DNA of 64,000 nucleotides, taken from Ravibacter sp964562455 (GTDB taxonomy: Bacteria; Bacteroidota; Bacteroidia; Cytophagales; Spirosomataceae). How positions within the stretch are numbered: position 1 is the stretch's first letter; the number at the start of each line of letters is the position of its first letter. The DNA lies in NCBI GenBank assembly GCA_964562455.1, contig CAZLTN010000008.1, positions 38,697 through 102,696 on the forward strand, read 5' to 3'. The notes under the pieces are model-generated. The model saw nothing but the letters and a program-made list of their open reading frames with translations, was not told the origin of the DNA and searched no databases. Below are positions 1-9,052 of the stretch, piece after piece. Made by a program: the position numbers and the translations under genes.

Positions 1-156
1 TATTTCTTTAAAAACGGAGGGCCGTCACCTGCGGAGCTCGACGCCACGCCGTCTCATTTCGGAAGTAAATATCAAAAAAACTGCCTGGGAAAATTTCACA
101 AGGACGCAATGGCTGCCGAAACATTCTCGAAATTCCCTTTCGGGTCGAATGAATAG
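1..156 (+). CDS. C-terminal end of an unidentified protein (partial)
   Basis: An open frame runs from base 1 to a TAG at 154-156, giving the last 51 residues of a protein that begins before the window. The fragment holds a polar segment with GGPSPAELDATP and GSKYQKNCLGKFH and has no membrane segment. I do not recognise the family. Codon use looks like the neighbours and a strong hairpin follows directly, both of which support a real gene end. The convergent neighbour is a DUF1080 protein, a family often found near sugar-modifying oxidoreductases, but that does not identify this fragment. Confidence 0.55.
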   Translation, partial: YFFKNGGPSPAELDATPSHFGSKYQKNCLGKFHKDAMAAETFSKFPFGSNE

Positions 157-166
157 GTAGGAGTGC

Positions 167-216
167 TCCATTGCGCCCGGCCGCGCGTACTGCCTGGCTC
201 GGCCGGATGCAATGGA
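167..216. terminator. Hairpin between convergent genes, likely bidirectional terminator
   Basis: Bases 167-183 pair with 200-216: a 17-bp stem with a 2-bp internal mismatch and a 16-nt loop. It lies just after the stop at 156 and just before the end of the minus-strand gene at 225, so it can serve both. No clear U-tract follows on either side. Confidence 0.6.
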
Positions 217-224
217 AATGTAAC

Positions 225-866
225 TCAGTCTTTCAGAATCTTTACCTGGATATCTTTCAGGTATACCACGCTTTTCGGGTCATGCCCCTGTATGGCGAAA
301 GTCCCGGGATTGATTACCCGTGTTTTTCTCTCTTCGGTTACCCTCAGCGGATTGGCCGGCTGTGTGTAATCAACGACTACCGTATCGTTGATCTTAATAA
401 CGACATGATTTCCCTTCACGATAATGTGCTCGGTAAACCATTCATCGTCCTTTACAAAAACCTCCCGGACATCGACCACTTCATAAAGGCTTCCGGTCTT
501 GATATAATCGCCATGGGTATTGTTGATCTGCACTTCGAACCCGTGAACAGGCCATCCTTTTTCCTGGTACTGAGTATGGAAATAAAGACCCGAATTCGAT
601 CCTTTCGTGGTTTTAACCCTGGCTTTAAATTCAAAATTCCTGAATACGTGATTGCTTACGCTTCCCATATAATACAGGTGTGCTTTAGGTCCCGCAACCT
701 TTATAGCCCCGTCCTCTACCGAAAAGGTAGAAGCGTTCTCTCCCACCTTCCAGCCGTCAAGCGACTTCCCGTCAAAAAGTGAAATCCATCCTTTTTGGGC
801 GCCGGCCGGTGCACAAGAAAACAAACAAAGCAGGATAAGGAGTGAGCTCAGGCAATAATTTCTCAT
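225..866 (-). CDS. DUF1080 / 3-keto-disaccharide hydrolase domain protein, exported
   Basis: 213 residues. An N-terminal signal (LLILLCLFSCAPAGAQ) may carry a lipobox-like LFSC, so the product could be a surface lipoprotein or periplasmic. The rest is one concanavalin-like DUF1080 domain: GWISLFDGKSLDGWK at the start, then FEFKARVKTTKGSNSGLYF and an inner HGFEVQINNTHGDY segment. Members characterised elsewhere hydrolyse 3-keto-glycosides made by Gfo/Idh-type oxidoreductases; assigning that reaction here is inference. The gene ends against the terminator at 167-216, and the next gene upstream (def) is divergent. Length is normal for a single-domain member. Confidence 0.85.
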   Translation of the reverse strand: MRNYCLSSLLILLCLFSCAPAGAQKGWISLFDGKSLDGWKVGENASTFSVEDGAIKVAGPKAHLYYMGSVSNHVFRNFEFKARVKTTKGSNSGLYFHTQYQEKGWPVHGFEVQINNTHGDYIKTGSLYEVVDVREVFVKDDEWFTEHIIVKGNHVVIKINDTVVVDYTQPANPLRVTEERKTRVINPGTFAIQGHDPKSVVYLKDIQVKILKD

Positions 867-1012
867 TTTTTTAACATTTTGTTTTGTATCCTTTGTTATA
901 CTCTGTTTTTGTCGTCAAATACCATGCTTCCGGGTGAACTTATTTTAATCCCCCGTGTCTTTTTCAAACATTATCCCGAAATTTGCAGGCTGACATTACA
1001 AAATACTTTAAA

Positions 1013-1603
1013 ATGATTTACCCGATTATCGCTTACGGCGACCCCATCCTCAGAAAAGTTACCCGTCCGGTTGCTGAAGGCGAGGTGGATATAAAAACCA
1101 TTGCCGAAAATATGTTTGAAACCATGTACAACGCTTCCGGTGTAGGCCTGGCCGCTCCGCAGGTTGGTCTTGATATACGTATTTTCGTAGTAGACGGCTC
1201 GCCGATGGCAGATGACGAAGATGAGGAAAATGAGGGCGAACCTGAAAACCCGGAGTTGATCGGGTTCAAAAAAGTTTTTGTAAACCCGCAAATCATCGAG
1301 GAATCGGGCGATCCCTGGGCCTTTGAAGAGGGGTGTTTAAGTATTCCCGGCCTCAGGGCAGACGTTTTCCGCCCGGCCGAAGTAAAAATCCGCTACCAGG
1401 ATGCCGACTGGGAAGTACATGAAGAGGTATTTACCGGAATTGCAGCGCGTATCATCCAGCACGAATATGATCACCTTGAAGGCAAGCTTTTCGTCGACTA
1501 CCTTCCGGCGCTGAAAAAACAGATGATCAGGAAGAAGCTCGGCAATATCTCAAAAGGAATCGTGGATGCAGATTACAAGATGAGATTTTATAAAAAAAAA
1601 TAA
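1013..1603 (+). CDS. def: Peptide deformylase
   Basis: 196 residues. The enzyme removes the N-formyl group from nascent proteins. All three family motifs are present: GVGLAAPQVG at 43-52, EGCLS at 106-110 and QHEYDH at 149-154, giving the metal ligands Cys108, His150 and His154 and the catalytic Glu151. The ATG at 1013 is preferred because it gives the usual MIYPIIAYGDPILR start; an upstream TTG at 983 would add ten unlikely residues. Residues about 66-80 form a very acidic insert. The omega-amidase-like gene starts 9 bases downstream and is probably co-transcribed. Confidence 0.96.
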   Translation: MIYPIIAYGDPILRKVTRPVAEGEVDIKTIAENMFETMYNASGVGLAAPQVGLDIRIFVVDGSPMADDEDEENEGEPENPELIGFKKVFVNPQIIEESGDPWAFEEGCLSIPGLRADVFRPAEVKIRYQDADWEVHEEVFTGIAARIIQHEYDHLEGKLFVDYLPALKKQMIRKKLGNISKGIVDADYKMRFYKKK

Positions 1604-1612
1604 CTGCACGGC

Positions 1613-2425
1613 ATGGAAACTCAGGATCTGCTGAAATTAGCCCTGGTGCAGACCGATATCTACTGGGAAGATATTCCGGCTAACCTGGCAGAGCTTGAAG
1701 AAAAGCTGGACAGGCTTAAAAATGAAGCAGACATCATCATCCTCCCTGAGATGTTCTCCACGGGTTTTTCCATGCGACCCGAAAAAATATCCGAGCCGCT
1801 TAACCTGGTAACTACCCGGTGGATGAAACAGATGGCCCTGGCTACCGGCGCCCTGGTGATCGGCAGTTTTGCTGCACGTGAGGGAAGCACCTACTACAAC
1901 CGTTTGATGGCCGTGTTTCCCGACGGCACTTACGGGCATTATGATAAGCGGCACCTTTTCCGAATGGGAAAAGAGCATGAAGTGTATACTGCCGGGACCC
2001 GGAAGCTCCTGCTCACCTGGAAAGGCTGGAGAATATGTCCGCTTATCTGCTACGATCTGAGATTTCCTGTCTGGAGCCGGAACCTGTCTGACGCCCCTTA
2101 CGATCTGTTGATCTACGTAGCCAACTGGCCGGCAGCGCGCTCAGATGCCTGGAAAACCCTGCTCAAAGCAAGAGCTATAGAAAACCTCAGCTATGTGGCA
2201 GGCGTAAACCGCACCGGTGACGACTCCTCAGGCGTAGCTCACGACGGCGGCTCTGCTGTTTTTGATTTTGCGGGCCGGCAATTACTTTTACTGGATAGCA
2301 AGCCGGAAACAGCGGTCGTAACCATTTCCAGGCAGAAGCTTTCCGAATTCCATACACGATTTCCGGCCCATCTGGACGCCGACAGCTTCAGTATTACAGG
2401 AACGGATTTTACCGTGACCCGTTAA
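1613..2425 (+). CDS. Carbon-nitrogen hydrolase, omega-amidase (YafV/Nit2) type
   Basis: 270 residues, one nitrilase-superfamily domain. The catalytic triad is visible: Glu46 in ILPEMFSTGF, Lys112 in YDKRHLF, and Cys146 in ICYDLRFPVWSRN. The MFSTGF and RMGKEHEVYTAG contexts are typical of omega-amidases, which deamidate alpha-ketoglutaramate or alpha-ketosuccinamate; the precise substrate is inferred. Cytosolic, with no signal peptide. It sits 9 bases after def on the same strand and ends at a strong hairpin (2429-2460). Confidence 0.88.
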   Translation: METQDLLKLALVQTDIYWEDIPANLAELEEKLDRLKNEADIIILPEMFSTGFSMRPEKISEPLNLVTTRWMKQMALATGALVIGSFAAREGSTYYNRLMAVFPDGTYGHYDKRHLFRMGKEHEVYTAGTRKLLLTWKGWRICPLICYDLRFPVWSRNLSDAPYDLLIYVANWPAARSDAWKTLLKARAIENLSYVAGVNRTGDDSSGVAHDGGSAVFDFAGRQLLLLDSKPETAVVTISRQKLSEFHTRFPAHLDADSFSITGTDFTVTR

Positions 2426-2428
2426 AAC

Positions 2429-2460
2429 CGGAAGACCTGCAGTGATCTGCAAGTCTTCCG
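2429..2460. terminator. Bidirectional terminator hairpin
   Basis: Bases 2429-2442 pair with 2447-2460: a 14-bp stem with one mismatch and a TGAT loop. It lies 3 bases after the hydrolase stop and 11 bases before the end of the convergent DUF4374 gene. The flanking A/T run on the plus strand is weak. Confidence 0.7.
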
Positions 2461-2471
2461 ATAAATGCACA

Positions 2472-3731
2472 TTAGTCAACGATAATATTAAAGCCATTCA
2501 GTCGCCCGCTTTCTTTTAACCGGAAGGTCTCCCTGATAACACCTGTGGTGGGGTTATACTGGTTTACACCATAAAAGTTCTCCGTGGTGTTGTTCGACAG
2601 AAAATAGATTTCGCCGTTATGAAGGAACGGGTTTTGAGTACCATAGAAGCTATCGGCAGGTATATCGAGGCGCTTTGCTTTCTTCGTAGCGATATCGATT
2701 TCGCTCCAATACCAAACATCACTTCTGTAGCTTACTCCATGTTGCCCGCCTCCATAGTAGGATACTGCACGGGAAGGAATTGTTGTGTAAATTTTATTAT
2801 TGTGTACAAACAGACGATTGAATTCGGCCTTAAACTGATAGTCATCTATTTTTATCGAAAAATCCGGATCGAACGTAGTTGCACCCTTTTTGATCCTGAG
2901 TATTTTTGAAGAGTACTCAAGCGGTTGAACTTTCATATCTCCTACCGCCACAAAGTACAGATCTTCTGTAACCTCGTCGATTCCCCAGAGCACGTGGTCT
3001 ACAAACACACTCAAATGTGTTGTTCCCTGAAATCTGGTAACTCCAAGGATCCTGTTTGCGGTAAGATCATATACGGCAATGGCCACTTCCTGAGTCTTGG
3101 GTGTCACCTGCCAGTTGCCGGTTTCCAATGTTCCCAGCAAGAGGTCCACGTACAGTTTGTCATCACGCTTGGCGATGACAAGCTGTCCGGCAGATTCATT
3201 GGGCAAACCTTCCGACAGCGAACTGAAATCGATCTCGCCGGTTCTCTCCATGGTAGTAGGGTTGAACTTCTGTACTTTTAATCCGCCTCTTACGTCATCC
3301 CAGTAATATCCCTCCGTTGCACTCACCACCAGATAATTGGAAATGTATCTGGTAGAGAGAGAAGGTAAAAACTTATCTTCTATTACTTTACCAGCAGCAT
3401 CTAGCCCCAGTTTCAAAATCCCCTGTGCTCCCGAGGCGCTATTTACACGATACAACGTTTTACCCAGGGTACGTCCGCCTAAAGAACTGCTTATCTGATA
3501 GAAAGGGACATTTGCCAGATTGATTTCCCTCGATTTGTTTGTTTTCAGGGCATAAATACCACCAGCCCACCTGGCATTTGCATTGTAAACAATCCAGGTT
3601 TCGTTGGAAGGAAGTTCGGTGCCGTCCGGCTTCGGCTCTGGTGCAACGTCATCTTTTTTGCTGCAGGATGCCAGAAATGCTATCGAAAAAAGGCCCCAGA
3701 TAAAGGGGAATAACAAACTAATTCGTTTCAT
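2472..3731 (-). CDS. DUF4374 lipoprotein, partner of a TonB receptor
   Basis: 419 residues. A lipoprotein signal ends in FLASC, followed by a KKDDVAPEPKPDGTE linker. The rest has the repeated blade-like pattern of DUF4374 (ILRIKKGATTFDPDFSIKI; DIATKKAKRLDIPAD), probably a beta-propeller. Family members are surface lipoproteins coded beside TonB-dependent receptors and often linked to iron or siderophore uptake. The gene starts 14 bases after the end of the receptor gene, so the two form an operon. A role in capturing ligand for the receptor is inference. Confidence 0.85.
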   Translation of the reverse strand: MKRISLLFPFIWGLFSIAFLASCSKKDDVAPEPKPDGTELPSNETWIVYNANARWAGGIYALKTNKSREINLANVPFYQISSSLGGRTLGKTLYRVNSASGAQGILKLGLDAAGKVIEDKFLPSLSTRYISNYLVVSATEGYYWDDVRGGLKVQKFNPTTMERTGEIDFSSLSEGLPNESAGQLVIAKRDDKLYVDLLLGTLETGNWQVTPKTQEVAIAVYDLTANRILGVTRFQGTTHLSVFVDHVLWGIDEVTEDLYFVAVGDMKVQPLEYSSKILRIKKGATTFDPDFSIKIDDYQFKAEFNRLFVHNNKIYTTIPSRAVSYYGGGQHGVSYRSDVWYWSEIDIATKKAKRLDIPADSFYGTQNPFLHNGEIYFLSNNTTENFYGVNQYNPTTGVIRETFRLKESGRLNGFNIIVD

Positions 3732-3744
3732 GCTGAAAAAAATA

Positions 3745-6126
3745 TTAAATTAAATGGTATACAAACTTGATATGATAGGACCTACCCGGCTTTTGTACGT
3801 TGAAATTGTCGTAAAGTCTGACGTTTCCAATGTTCCGACATTCGGCCGAAACGGACACCTTGTGGTTAGAGAAATGATAGTAAATACCCAGGTTGTTAGC
3901 CAGCTGACCAATCCTGCCGTCGCGGGGGATAATCAGGGAAGTCTGAAAGCTTTTTACCCCGCCGAAAAGAGTGGGCTCCTGGCTTTTTGAAACAGCATGG
4001 AGTAAAAAGCGATGGGTATAGCCGGCGTTCCAGTTTACTTCCAGGCGGTCTTCTTTATTGAAAAGGTTAGAAAAGTGAGTGTTGATCCAGGCATTTCCAA
4101 AAAGGAAGGGTACATTGGGAATACGAGATCCCTCGAGGTTTCGGAAGACAGGCTCCCGTATGTTTACTCTTCTTATATCCTGGTAGGTGATGTTTAACCC
4201 CAGGTCAAAAAAGCGATTGGGTGTGTAATCCGATTCAATTTCGACACCCTTGATTTCAGCCTCCTCATAATTGATGTAGCGATTGAATGGGATATCGAGT
4301 TGCAAAAATATGATGTCACGTACATGCCGATAGAATAACCCTGTAGACACGGCGAAGCTTTGCGCTCCGTCCACTACACTATATCGTGCATTAAGGTTAA
4401 TATTATGGCTCTTTTCCGGTTTCAGATCCATATTTTCCTTCACCAATCGGGCATCCCCAAAGATCTCGTATTCATCAGGCAGGCGGTTTGCGTTTTCATA
4501 AGAGGCCTTTAACTGGTAGCGACGGCTGCTCCACCTGATACCGGCCAGATACCCCAATTGCTGTCCCCTACTTCTGGATCGCCAGCCCAGACCAAAATTA
4601 TCGGTAGTGTAACCGGCGGTGTTGAAGTGATAATGTTTGACGGCAACGATGCTTTCCAACCGTTTTCGCAGCCAGGTGGAACGTAAGCCAAGCCCTGTTA
4701 TGTTTTTGCTGTAAATAGCCGGCACAGTCAAAACGTCAATCCGTTCGATGGCGGAAATAGCACCCAATGGATCACTCCCTTTCCGGTTTTGCCGGTAGTA
4801 TAGCTCATTAAAATCCAGAGAATGATTGTCGGAAAGCTTATAGGAGATCCCTAATCTGGACGATGTGAAATGATAATTCAGTTGCTGGTTGTTTCCAAGG
4901 CTAATCTCTCCCCGGTGGAGATTACCTGCTATAACATTACCATCCCATCCGTACCTGACCGTTGCCGTATCAATAAACCGGGTATAGAAATAGCTGTAGC
5001 TGTTCAGGAAGGTGACTTTTAACCGTTGGTCGAAAAAGTCGTTTTTATAATTGATTAAAGCAGCTACGTTTTTTTCCCTGGAAAAGGGTTCTCCATAAAC
5101 TTTATTCATTTCAGCGTCATGCTGGATTTCTTTGTAAAAGTCCGATCCTATAAGCGTAATATGCAGATCTTCAGCCCAGTCTCTGTTCTGAATACCAGCA
5201 TAAGCTTCCAGATACAATGATCGGGTTGCATCGTGGAATCGCCTGAGATCATGGTACTGGCTGACGCCGGTCTCCATATCATATACAGGTACATGCACTT
5301 TGTAACTATTGTCTGAATAATTGAAGGAACTACTTGCTCCTCCGTACCATTTCTTCGTTTTGTTTTGCCGCAGGAAATGCGCGGTTGCACGATGGGTATT
5401 AAATGAGCCCGCCTCGTATGAAACTTCTGCAATGGGCTCGTCTATTTTCCTGGAAACCAGGTTAACACCTCCCCCGAGTGCATCCGATGCCAGGTATAGC
5501 GGCATGATTCCCTTATAGATTTCCACCCGCTCCAGCATGTTGGTCGGGATCGTACCCAGGCTGAAGCCATGCCCAAAAAGCTCGACAGGGATGCCGTCTT
5601 TAAACATCCTCACGGCTTTTCCCTGTAAACCACCCAGGCTTATCTGCACCGGCGCGCCAATATTTCCGTCACTTCTCAGACGTACACCGGAAGCCCTGTT
5701 CAATACCTCCCCGATATCGCCACCCTTATGATGCTCTTGCCTGATATTTATAGTTCTGACCGAGAACGGAGACTGATCGATAACCTTTTTATCGGGGGCA
5801 GCCTGGATTACTACCTCATCCAAATCGATGACCCCTACTGTATCGGGATTGACAATAAACTCAAACCTGTTCTCCGAAAGACAAGATACCTCAATCCTGA
5901 ACCTTATGATTTCCGCATTGCTGATCTGAAATACCAAAGTATGGCTCCCCTCTTTCAATGACAGCTGCACATACCCGGATGGGTTGGTATCTCCCTGGCG
6001 CTCTCCTCCGGCGATTACCGTAACCTTTGACAAGGGATTGCGATCTTTATCCCGAATGTTAATATGAACCGGACAGGCGATCAGAGTCTGCTTAAACAGG
6101 AGGCATACCAAGATTATCCGAAACAT
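3745..6126 (-). CDS. TonB-dependent outer-membrane receptor, probably siderophore/iron uptake
   Basis: 793 residues. After a signal peptide (to about residue 17) comes a short carboxypeptidase-like domain (about 18-80), then a plug domain (about 110-215) with LDEVVIQAAPDKKV, GVRLRSDGNIG and ERVEIYKGIMPLYLASDALGG. A 22-stranded barrel follows, ending in YHIKFVYHLI. It transports a ligand across the outer membrane using TonB energy. The divergent PchR-like AraC gene and the downstream DUF4374 gene point to a ferric siderophore; the ligand itself cannot be read from the sequence. Confidence 0.92.
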   Translation of the reverse strand: MFRIILVCLLFKQTLIACPVHINIRDKDRNPLSKVTVIAGGERQGDTNPSGYVQLSLKEGSHTLVFQISNAEIIRFRIEVSCLSENRFEFIVNPDTVGVIDLDEVVIQAAPDKKVIDQSPFSVRTINIRQEHHKGGDIGEVLNRASGVRLRSDGNIGAPVQISLGGLQGKAVRMFKDGIPVELFGHGFSLGTIPTNMLERVEIYKGIMPLYLASDALGGGVNLVSRKIDEPIAEVSYEAGSFNTHRATAHFLRQNKTKKWYGGASSSFNYSDNSYKVHVPVYDMETGVSQYHDLRRFHDATRSLYLEAYAGIQNRDWAEDLHITLIGSDFYKEIQHDAEMNKVYGEPFSREKNVAALINYKNDFFDQRLKVTFLNSYSYFYTRFIDTATVRYGWDGNVIAGNLHRGEISLGNNQQLNYHFTSSRLGISYKLSDNHSLDFNELYYRQNRKGSDPLGAISAIERIDVLTVPAIYSKNITGLGLRSTWLRKRLESIVAVKHYHFNTAGYTTDNFGLGWRSRSRGQQLGYLAGIRWSSRRYQLKASYENANRLPDEYEIFGDARLVKENMDLKPEKSHNINLNARYSVVDGAQSFAVSTGLFYRHVRDIIFLQLDIPFNRYINYEEAEIKGVEIESDYTPNRFFDLGLNITYQDIRRVNIREPVFRNLEGSRIPNVPFLFGNAWINTHFSNLFNKEDRLEVNWNAGYTHRFLLHAVSKSQEPTLFGGVKSFQTSLIIPRDGRIGQLANNLGIYYHFSNHKVSVSAECRNIGNVRLYDNFNVQKPGRSYHIKFVYHLI

Positions 6127-6166
6127 TTATTTTATTTAAACTTATTATAAATAACTTTACGAGCGG

Positions 6167-6174
6167 CAAAGTTA
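6167..6174 (-). promoter_or_regulatory. Candidate -7 box for the TonB receptor operon
   Basis: TAACTTTG on the minus strand matches the Bacteroidota -7 consensus TAnnTTTG. It lies 41 bases before the receptor ATG, inside the 113-bp divergent region shared with the AraC gene. I found no convincing -33 TTG, which would fit an activator-dependent promoter. Confidence 0.4.
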
Positions 6175-6239
6175 GACCGTTCACTAGTGCCGCTATTTAT
6201 GAAAGTGGGTGTCTTTGTTATGAAAAAGGAAGTATCGAG

Positions 6240-7235
6240 ATGATTTATTCAATAGAAAGTTCGGATTTTGCTTCTTTCGAAATTTCAGAAATGGAGCAGC
6301 AGGATGAAGGTAACGATAGGGGGCAGCGCATTCGGCTTGATTTTCCCAAGGGGGAAATATATTATCAGGAACAAACGCTGAAAGATGGTATATCTATTCT
6401 GCAGGGGACTTATCAGTTGGAAGAGGATACCCGTATATTAGGAGAGGGACCGTCATCCTTGCTCGAAATCCGCTTTAATCTTTCAGACCATGATATTTTC
6501 TTTAAGGATAAGCGAAAAAAAGTCAATAGAGCGCCACGGAAGTCAGGCAACATAGCTTTTCTTTCAGCAGAAGATAACGAGGCTGAGATATTCTTCAGAA
6601 AGACTATAGCCTATAATACATTCGACGTCCATCTGCCTATGGGCATGATAGAAAAGTATGCAGGAGAATCCGGAGCTATGGACGCTTTTATTCAAAGAAT
6701 CGATAATGACCGTAGCGGCTATCTTTCCGAAAACGGAATCCAGGTTACGCCAGGCATATACGACACACTGGCTGATATGAAGAATTGCAAGTTCGAGGGA
6801 CTGACGAGACGTATTTACCTCGAGTCAAAGGTGTTTGAGCTTATAGCACTACTACATCATGAACTGGAGCCGGAGAAAGCAGGCATCCCGCTGAGCCGGG
6901 TTGACCGGGACAACCTTCACCATGTGGTAACGCTGATTCAGGAAAACCTGGACAAGCCCTACACAATTCCGGAACTGGCCCGGATGGTAGGCATTAACCA
7001 GACAAAACTTAAATCGGGCTTCAAAAGCATATTTGGGTACACGGTTTTCGGATATTTGCAGAATCTGAGAATGCGCCAGGCGAAAACATATCTCGCCGAT
7101 ACGGAATTGTCAATACATCAGATTTCCACTTTACTGGGTTATCAGAATACCTCAAATTTCACCACAGCATTTAAAAAAGCGAACGGTTTTCCTCCTACCC
7201 AACTTAGAAGGAAAACCCCCGCCAGCCCGATATAA
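6240..7235 (+). CDS. AraC-family regulator, PchR-like
   Basis: 331 residues. The C-terminal third (about 220-328) has two helix-turn-helix motifs: YTIPELARMVGINQTKLKSG and LSIHQISTLLGYQNTSNFTT. The N-terminal two thirds resembles the ligand-sensing part of PchR-type regulators, which bind a ferric siderophore and activate the cognate receptor gene. The divergent position next to the TonB receptor and DUF4374 genes fits such autocontrol. The ATG at 6240 is the first in frame. The gene ends 4 bases from the convergent etfA stop. Confidence 0.87.
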   Translation: MIYSIESSDFASFEISEMEQQDEGNDRGQRIRLDFPKGEIYYQEQTLKDGISILQGTYQLEEDTRILGEGPSSLLEIRFNLSDHDIFFKDKRKKVNRAPRKSGNIAFLSAEDNEAEIFFRKTIAYNTFDVHLPMGMIEKYAGESGAMDAFIQRIDNDRSGYLSENGIQVTPGIYDTLADMKNCKFEGLTRRIYLESKVFELIALLHHELEPEKAGIPLSRVDRDNLHHVVTLIQENLDKPYTIPELARMVGINQTKLKSGFKSIFGYTVFGYLQNLRMRQAKTYLADTELSIHQISTLLGYQNTSNFTTAFKKANGFPPTQLRRKTPASPI

Positions 7236-7238
7236 TCG

Positions 7239-8201
7239 CTACCCCTCCTTCACTGCCTTCGTCAGGCGGGGCAGCACTTCGAAAACATCGCCTACTATCC
7301 CGTAATCCGCAGCTTTGAAGAAAGGAGCTTCCGGATCTTTGTTAATCACCACGATACATTTCGAGCCGTTTACCCCGGCGAGATGCTGGATAGCACCTGA
7401 AATTCCACAGGCTATGTACAGGTTCGGAGCTACTTTAATGCCCGTTTGTCCTATATGCTCATGATGTGGCCTCCAGTCAAGATCGGAAACAGGCTTCGAG
7501 CAACCTGTAGCCGCTCCCAGTGCCTGCGCCAGGTCTAGCAGAGGCTGCCAGTTTTCCGGCCCTTTCATTCCTCTGCCGCCCGATACAATTATATCGGCAT
7601 CGGTCAGGGATAGCTCGGTCCCCGCCTTTTCGCTTCCCGTTACCGTGGCTTTAAAATCGTTGTCGCCGAATACCGGGTTGAATGATTCTACCACCGCGGT
7701 ACCTACGCCTTCCTGCACATCGACAGCATTCTTGCGGATGGCTATCACCTTGATCGGCGCCTTCATTTCCACTGTCGCAAATGCCTTTCCTGTATATATA
7801 CTCCTTTTGACGCTGAAACCACCCTGCGTGTCAGGCAGTTCCGTAGCTCCCGACACAATAGCAGCTTTCAGCCGGGCTGCCGCACGTGCCGCAACCGCAT
7901 CACCTATACCCGATTTGGCAAGAATCACCACTGTGCTGCCTGTAGCTTCTACGGCCTGTACAAGTGCGCTTGCATAAGCGAGGCTATTTTCCTGGTTTAA
8001 CCTGTGATCGGCGGCGTGCAATACTTTGGCTGCGCCGAAACGGCCCGCTTTGGCCAGCTCGGAAGCGTCGCCCTCGCCTAAAGCAAGAGCGGTTACCGTG
8101 CCCCCTGTTGCCGAAGCTACTGCCGCCCCGTATGCAATGGCTTCCTGTGAGGTCTTTTTAATAATCCCTTTATCTGTTTCTAAAAAAACTAGTACGGACA
8201 T
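7239..8201 (-). CDS. etfA: Electron transfer flavoprotein, alpha subunit
   Basis: 320 residues from the ATG at 8201 (MSVLVFLETDKG); a TTG six bases upstream is less likely. The C-terminal FAD-binding domain is clear: SGGRGMKGPENWQPLLDLA, PVSDLDWRPHHEHIGQTG, IACGISGAIQHLAG and VVINKDPEAPFFKAADYG. With EtfB it passes electrons from acyl-CoA dehydrogenases to ETF:quinone oxidoreductase. It follows etfB by 22 bases on the same strand. It appears to be the ordinary (non-bifurcating) short form, judged by length and neighbours. Confidence 0.95.
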   Translation of the reverse strand: MSVLVFLETDKGIIKKTSQEAIAYGAAVASATGGTVTALALGEGDASELAKAGRFGAAKVLHAADHRLNQENSLAYASALVQAVEATGSTVVILAKSGIGDAVAARAAARLKAAIVSGATELPDTQGGFSVKRSIYTGKAFATVEMKAPIKVIAIRKNAVDVQEGVGTAVVESFNPVFGDNDFKATVTGSEKAGTELSLTDADIIVSGGRGMKGPENWQPLLDLAQALGAATGCSKPVSDLDWRPHHEHIGQTGIKVAPNLYIACGISGAIQHLAGVNGSKCIVVINKDPEAPFFKAADYGIVGDVFEVLPRLTKAVKEG

Positions 8202-8223
8202 GATCAAATGTATTTTTTTCAGA

Positions 8224-8961
8224 TTATAAAACCTTCGCTTCTGTTTTCAGCAGCCTGATCAGCGTTTCAGCCTCTTCAGCCGGGATCATCCTGCAGGCGC
8301 CTTTGGCCGGCGGCAGCTCATACTTCTCAAGTACGGTAAGCTCTTCCGTCGGGACAGGTTCCAAGACCTGGAGGGGTTTCGTACGGGCAGTCATAATCCC
8401 CCTCATATTCGGAATTTTCCATTCTGAAATAGGCTCCTGGCAACCCAGGATCAGCGGCAGATCGGCCTCCAGGTATTCCTTTCCACCGTCTATCTCCCTG
8501 GCAAACGATGCTTTTCCTCCTTCGATATCAAGCTTCATCACCGGCGAATAAGACGGGATCCCCAAAAGCTCCCCTACCAGTCCGTGGACGAGGCCGCTGT
8601 TAAAATCTATCGATTCTCTCCCCATCAATATAAGGTCATATCCGTTCTGACGGGCTACGTGCGCGATCTGCTCCGCCACAAAAAACGAATCGACCGGCTC
8701 AGCATCCACCCTGATAGCGTCGTCTGCCCCTATCGCCAGGGCTTTCCGGATCTGCGGCTCGCCGTCTGCCGGCCCTACATTTAAAACGGTAAGCGTTCCG
8801 CCGGACTGCTCCTTCAGCTCCACCCCTCTCGCCAGCGCATAGTCGTCATAAGGCCCTATTATGTACTGTACGCCGGCCTTATTGAGCTTGGTATCTCCAT
8901 CCGTAAACGAAATCCTCGCGGTAGTATCGGGTACGTTGGTAATACAAACAAGTATTTTCAT
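8224..8961 (-). CDS. etfB: Electron transfer flavoprotein, beta subunit
   Basis: 245 residues from the ATG at 8961 (MKILVCITNVPDT); upstream in-frame residues to 9036 form a hydrophobic stretch that does not belong to the family. Seen: the AMP-binding fold with GPYDDYALARGVELKE, RKALAIGADDAIRV, and the C-terminal signature NMRGIMTARTKPLQV. It forms the EtfAB dimer with the next gene. First gene of the two-gene operon, divergent from the TPR gene at 9053. Confidence 0.95.
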   Translation of the reverse strand: MKILVCITNVPDTTARISFTDGDTKLNKAGVQYIIGPYDDYALARGVELKEQSGGTLTVLNVGPADGEPQIRKALAIGADDAIRVDAEPVDSFFVAEQIAHVARQNGYDLILMGRESIDFNSGLVHGLVGELLGIPSYSPVMKLDIEGGKASFAREIDGGKEYLEADLPLILGCQEPISEWKIPNMRGIMTARTKPLQVLEPVPTEELTVLEKYELPPAKGACRMIPAEEAETLIRLLKTEAKVL

Positions 8962-9052
8962 TTCCCTGTAATTTGATTGTAAAGATTCAGAACTATAGAT
9001 TGCGAATATAAATAGAAAAATACAAACAGTATGCAAGCATAATAATTTATTT

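Noticed and set aside
983..1012. Longer peptide deformylase with a TTG start
   Set aside because: The ATG at 1013 gives the family's usual N-terminus; the extra ten residues have no counterpart.
8962..9036. N-terminal hydrophobic extension of EtfB
   Set aside because: EtfB is cytosolic and starts at MKILVCI; the extension is untranslated leader.
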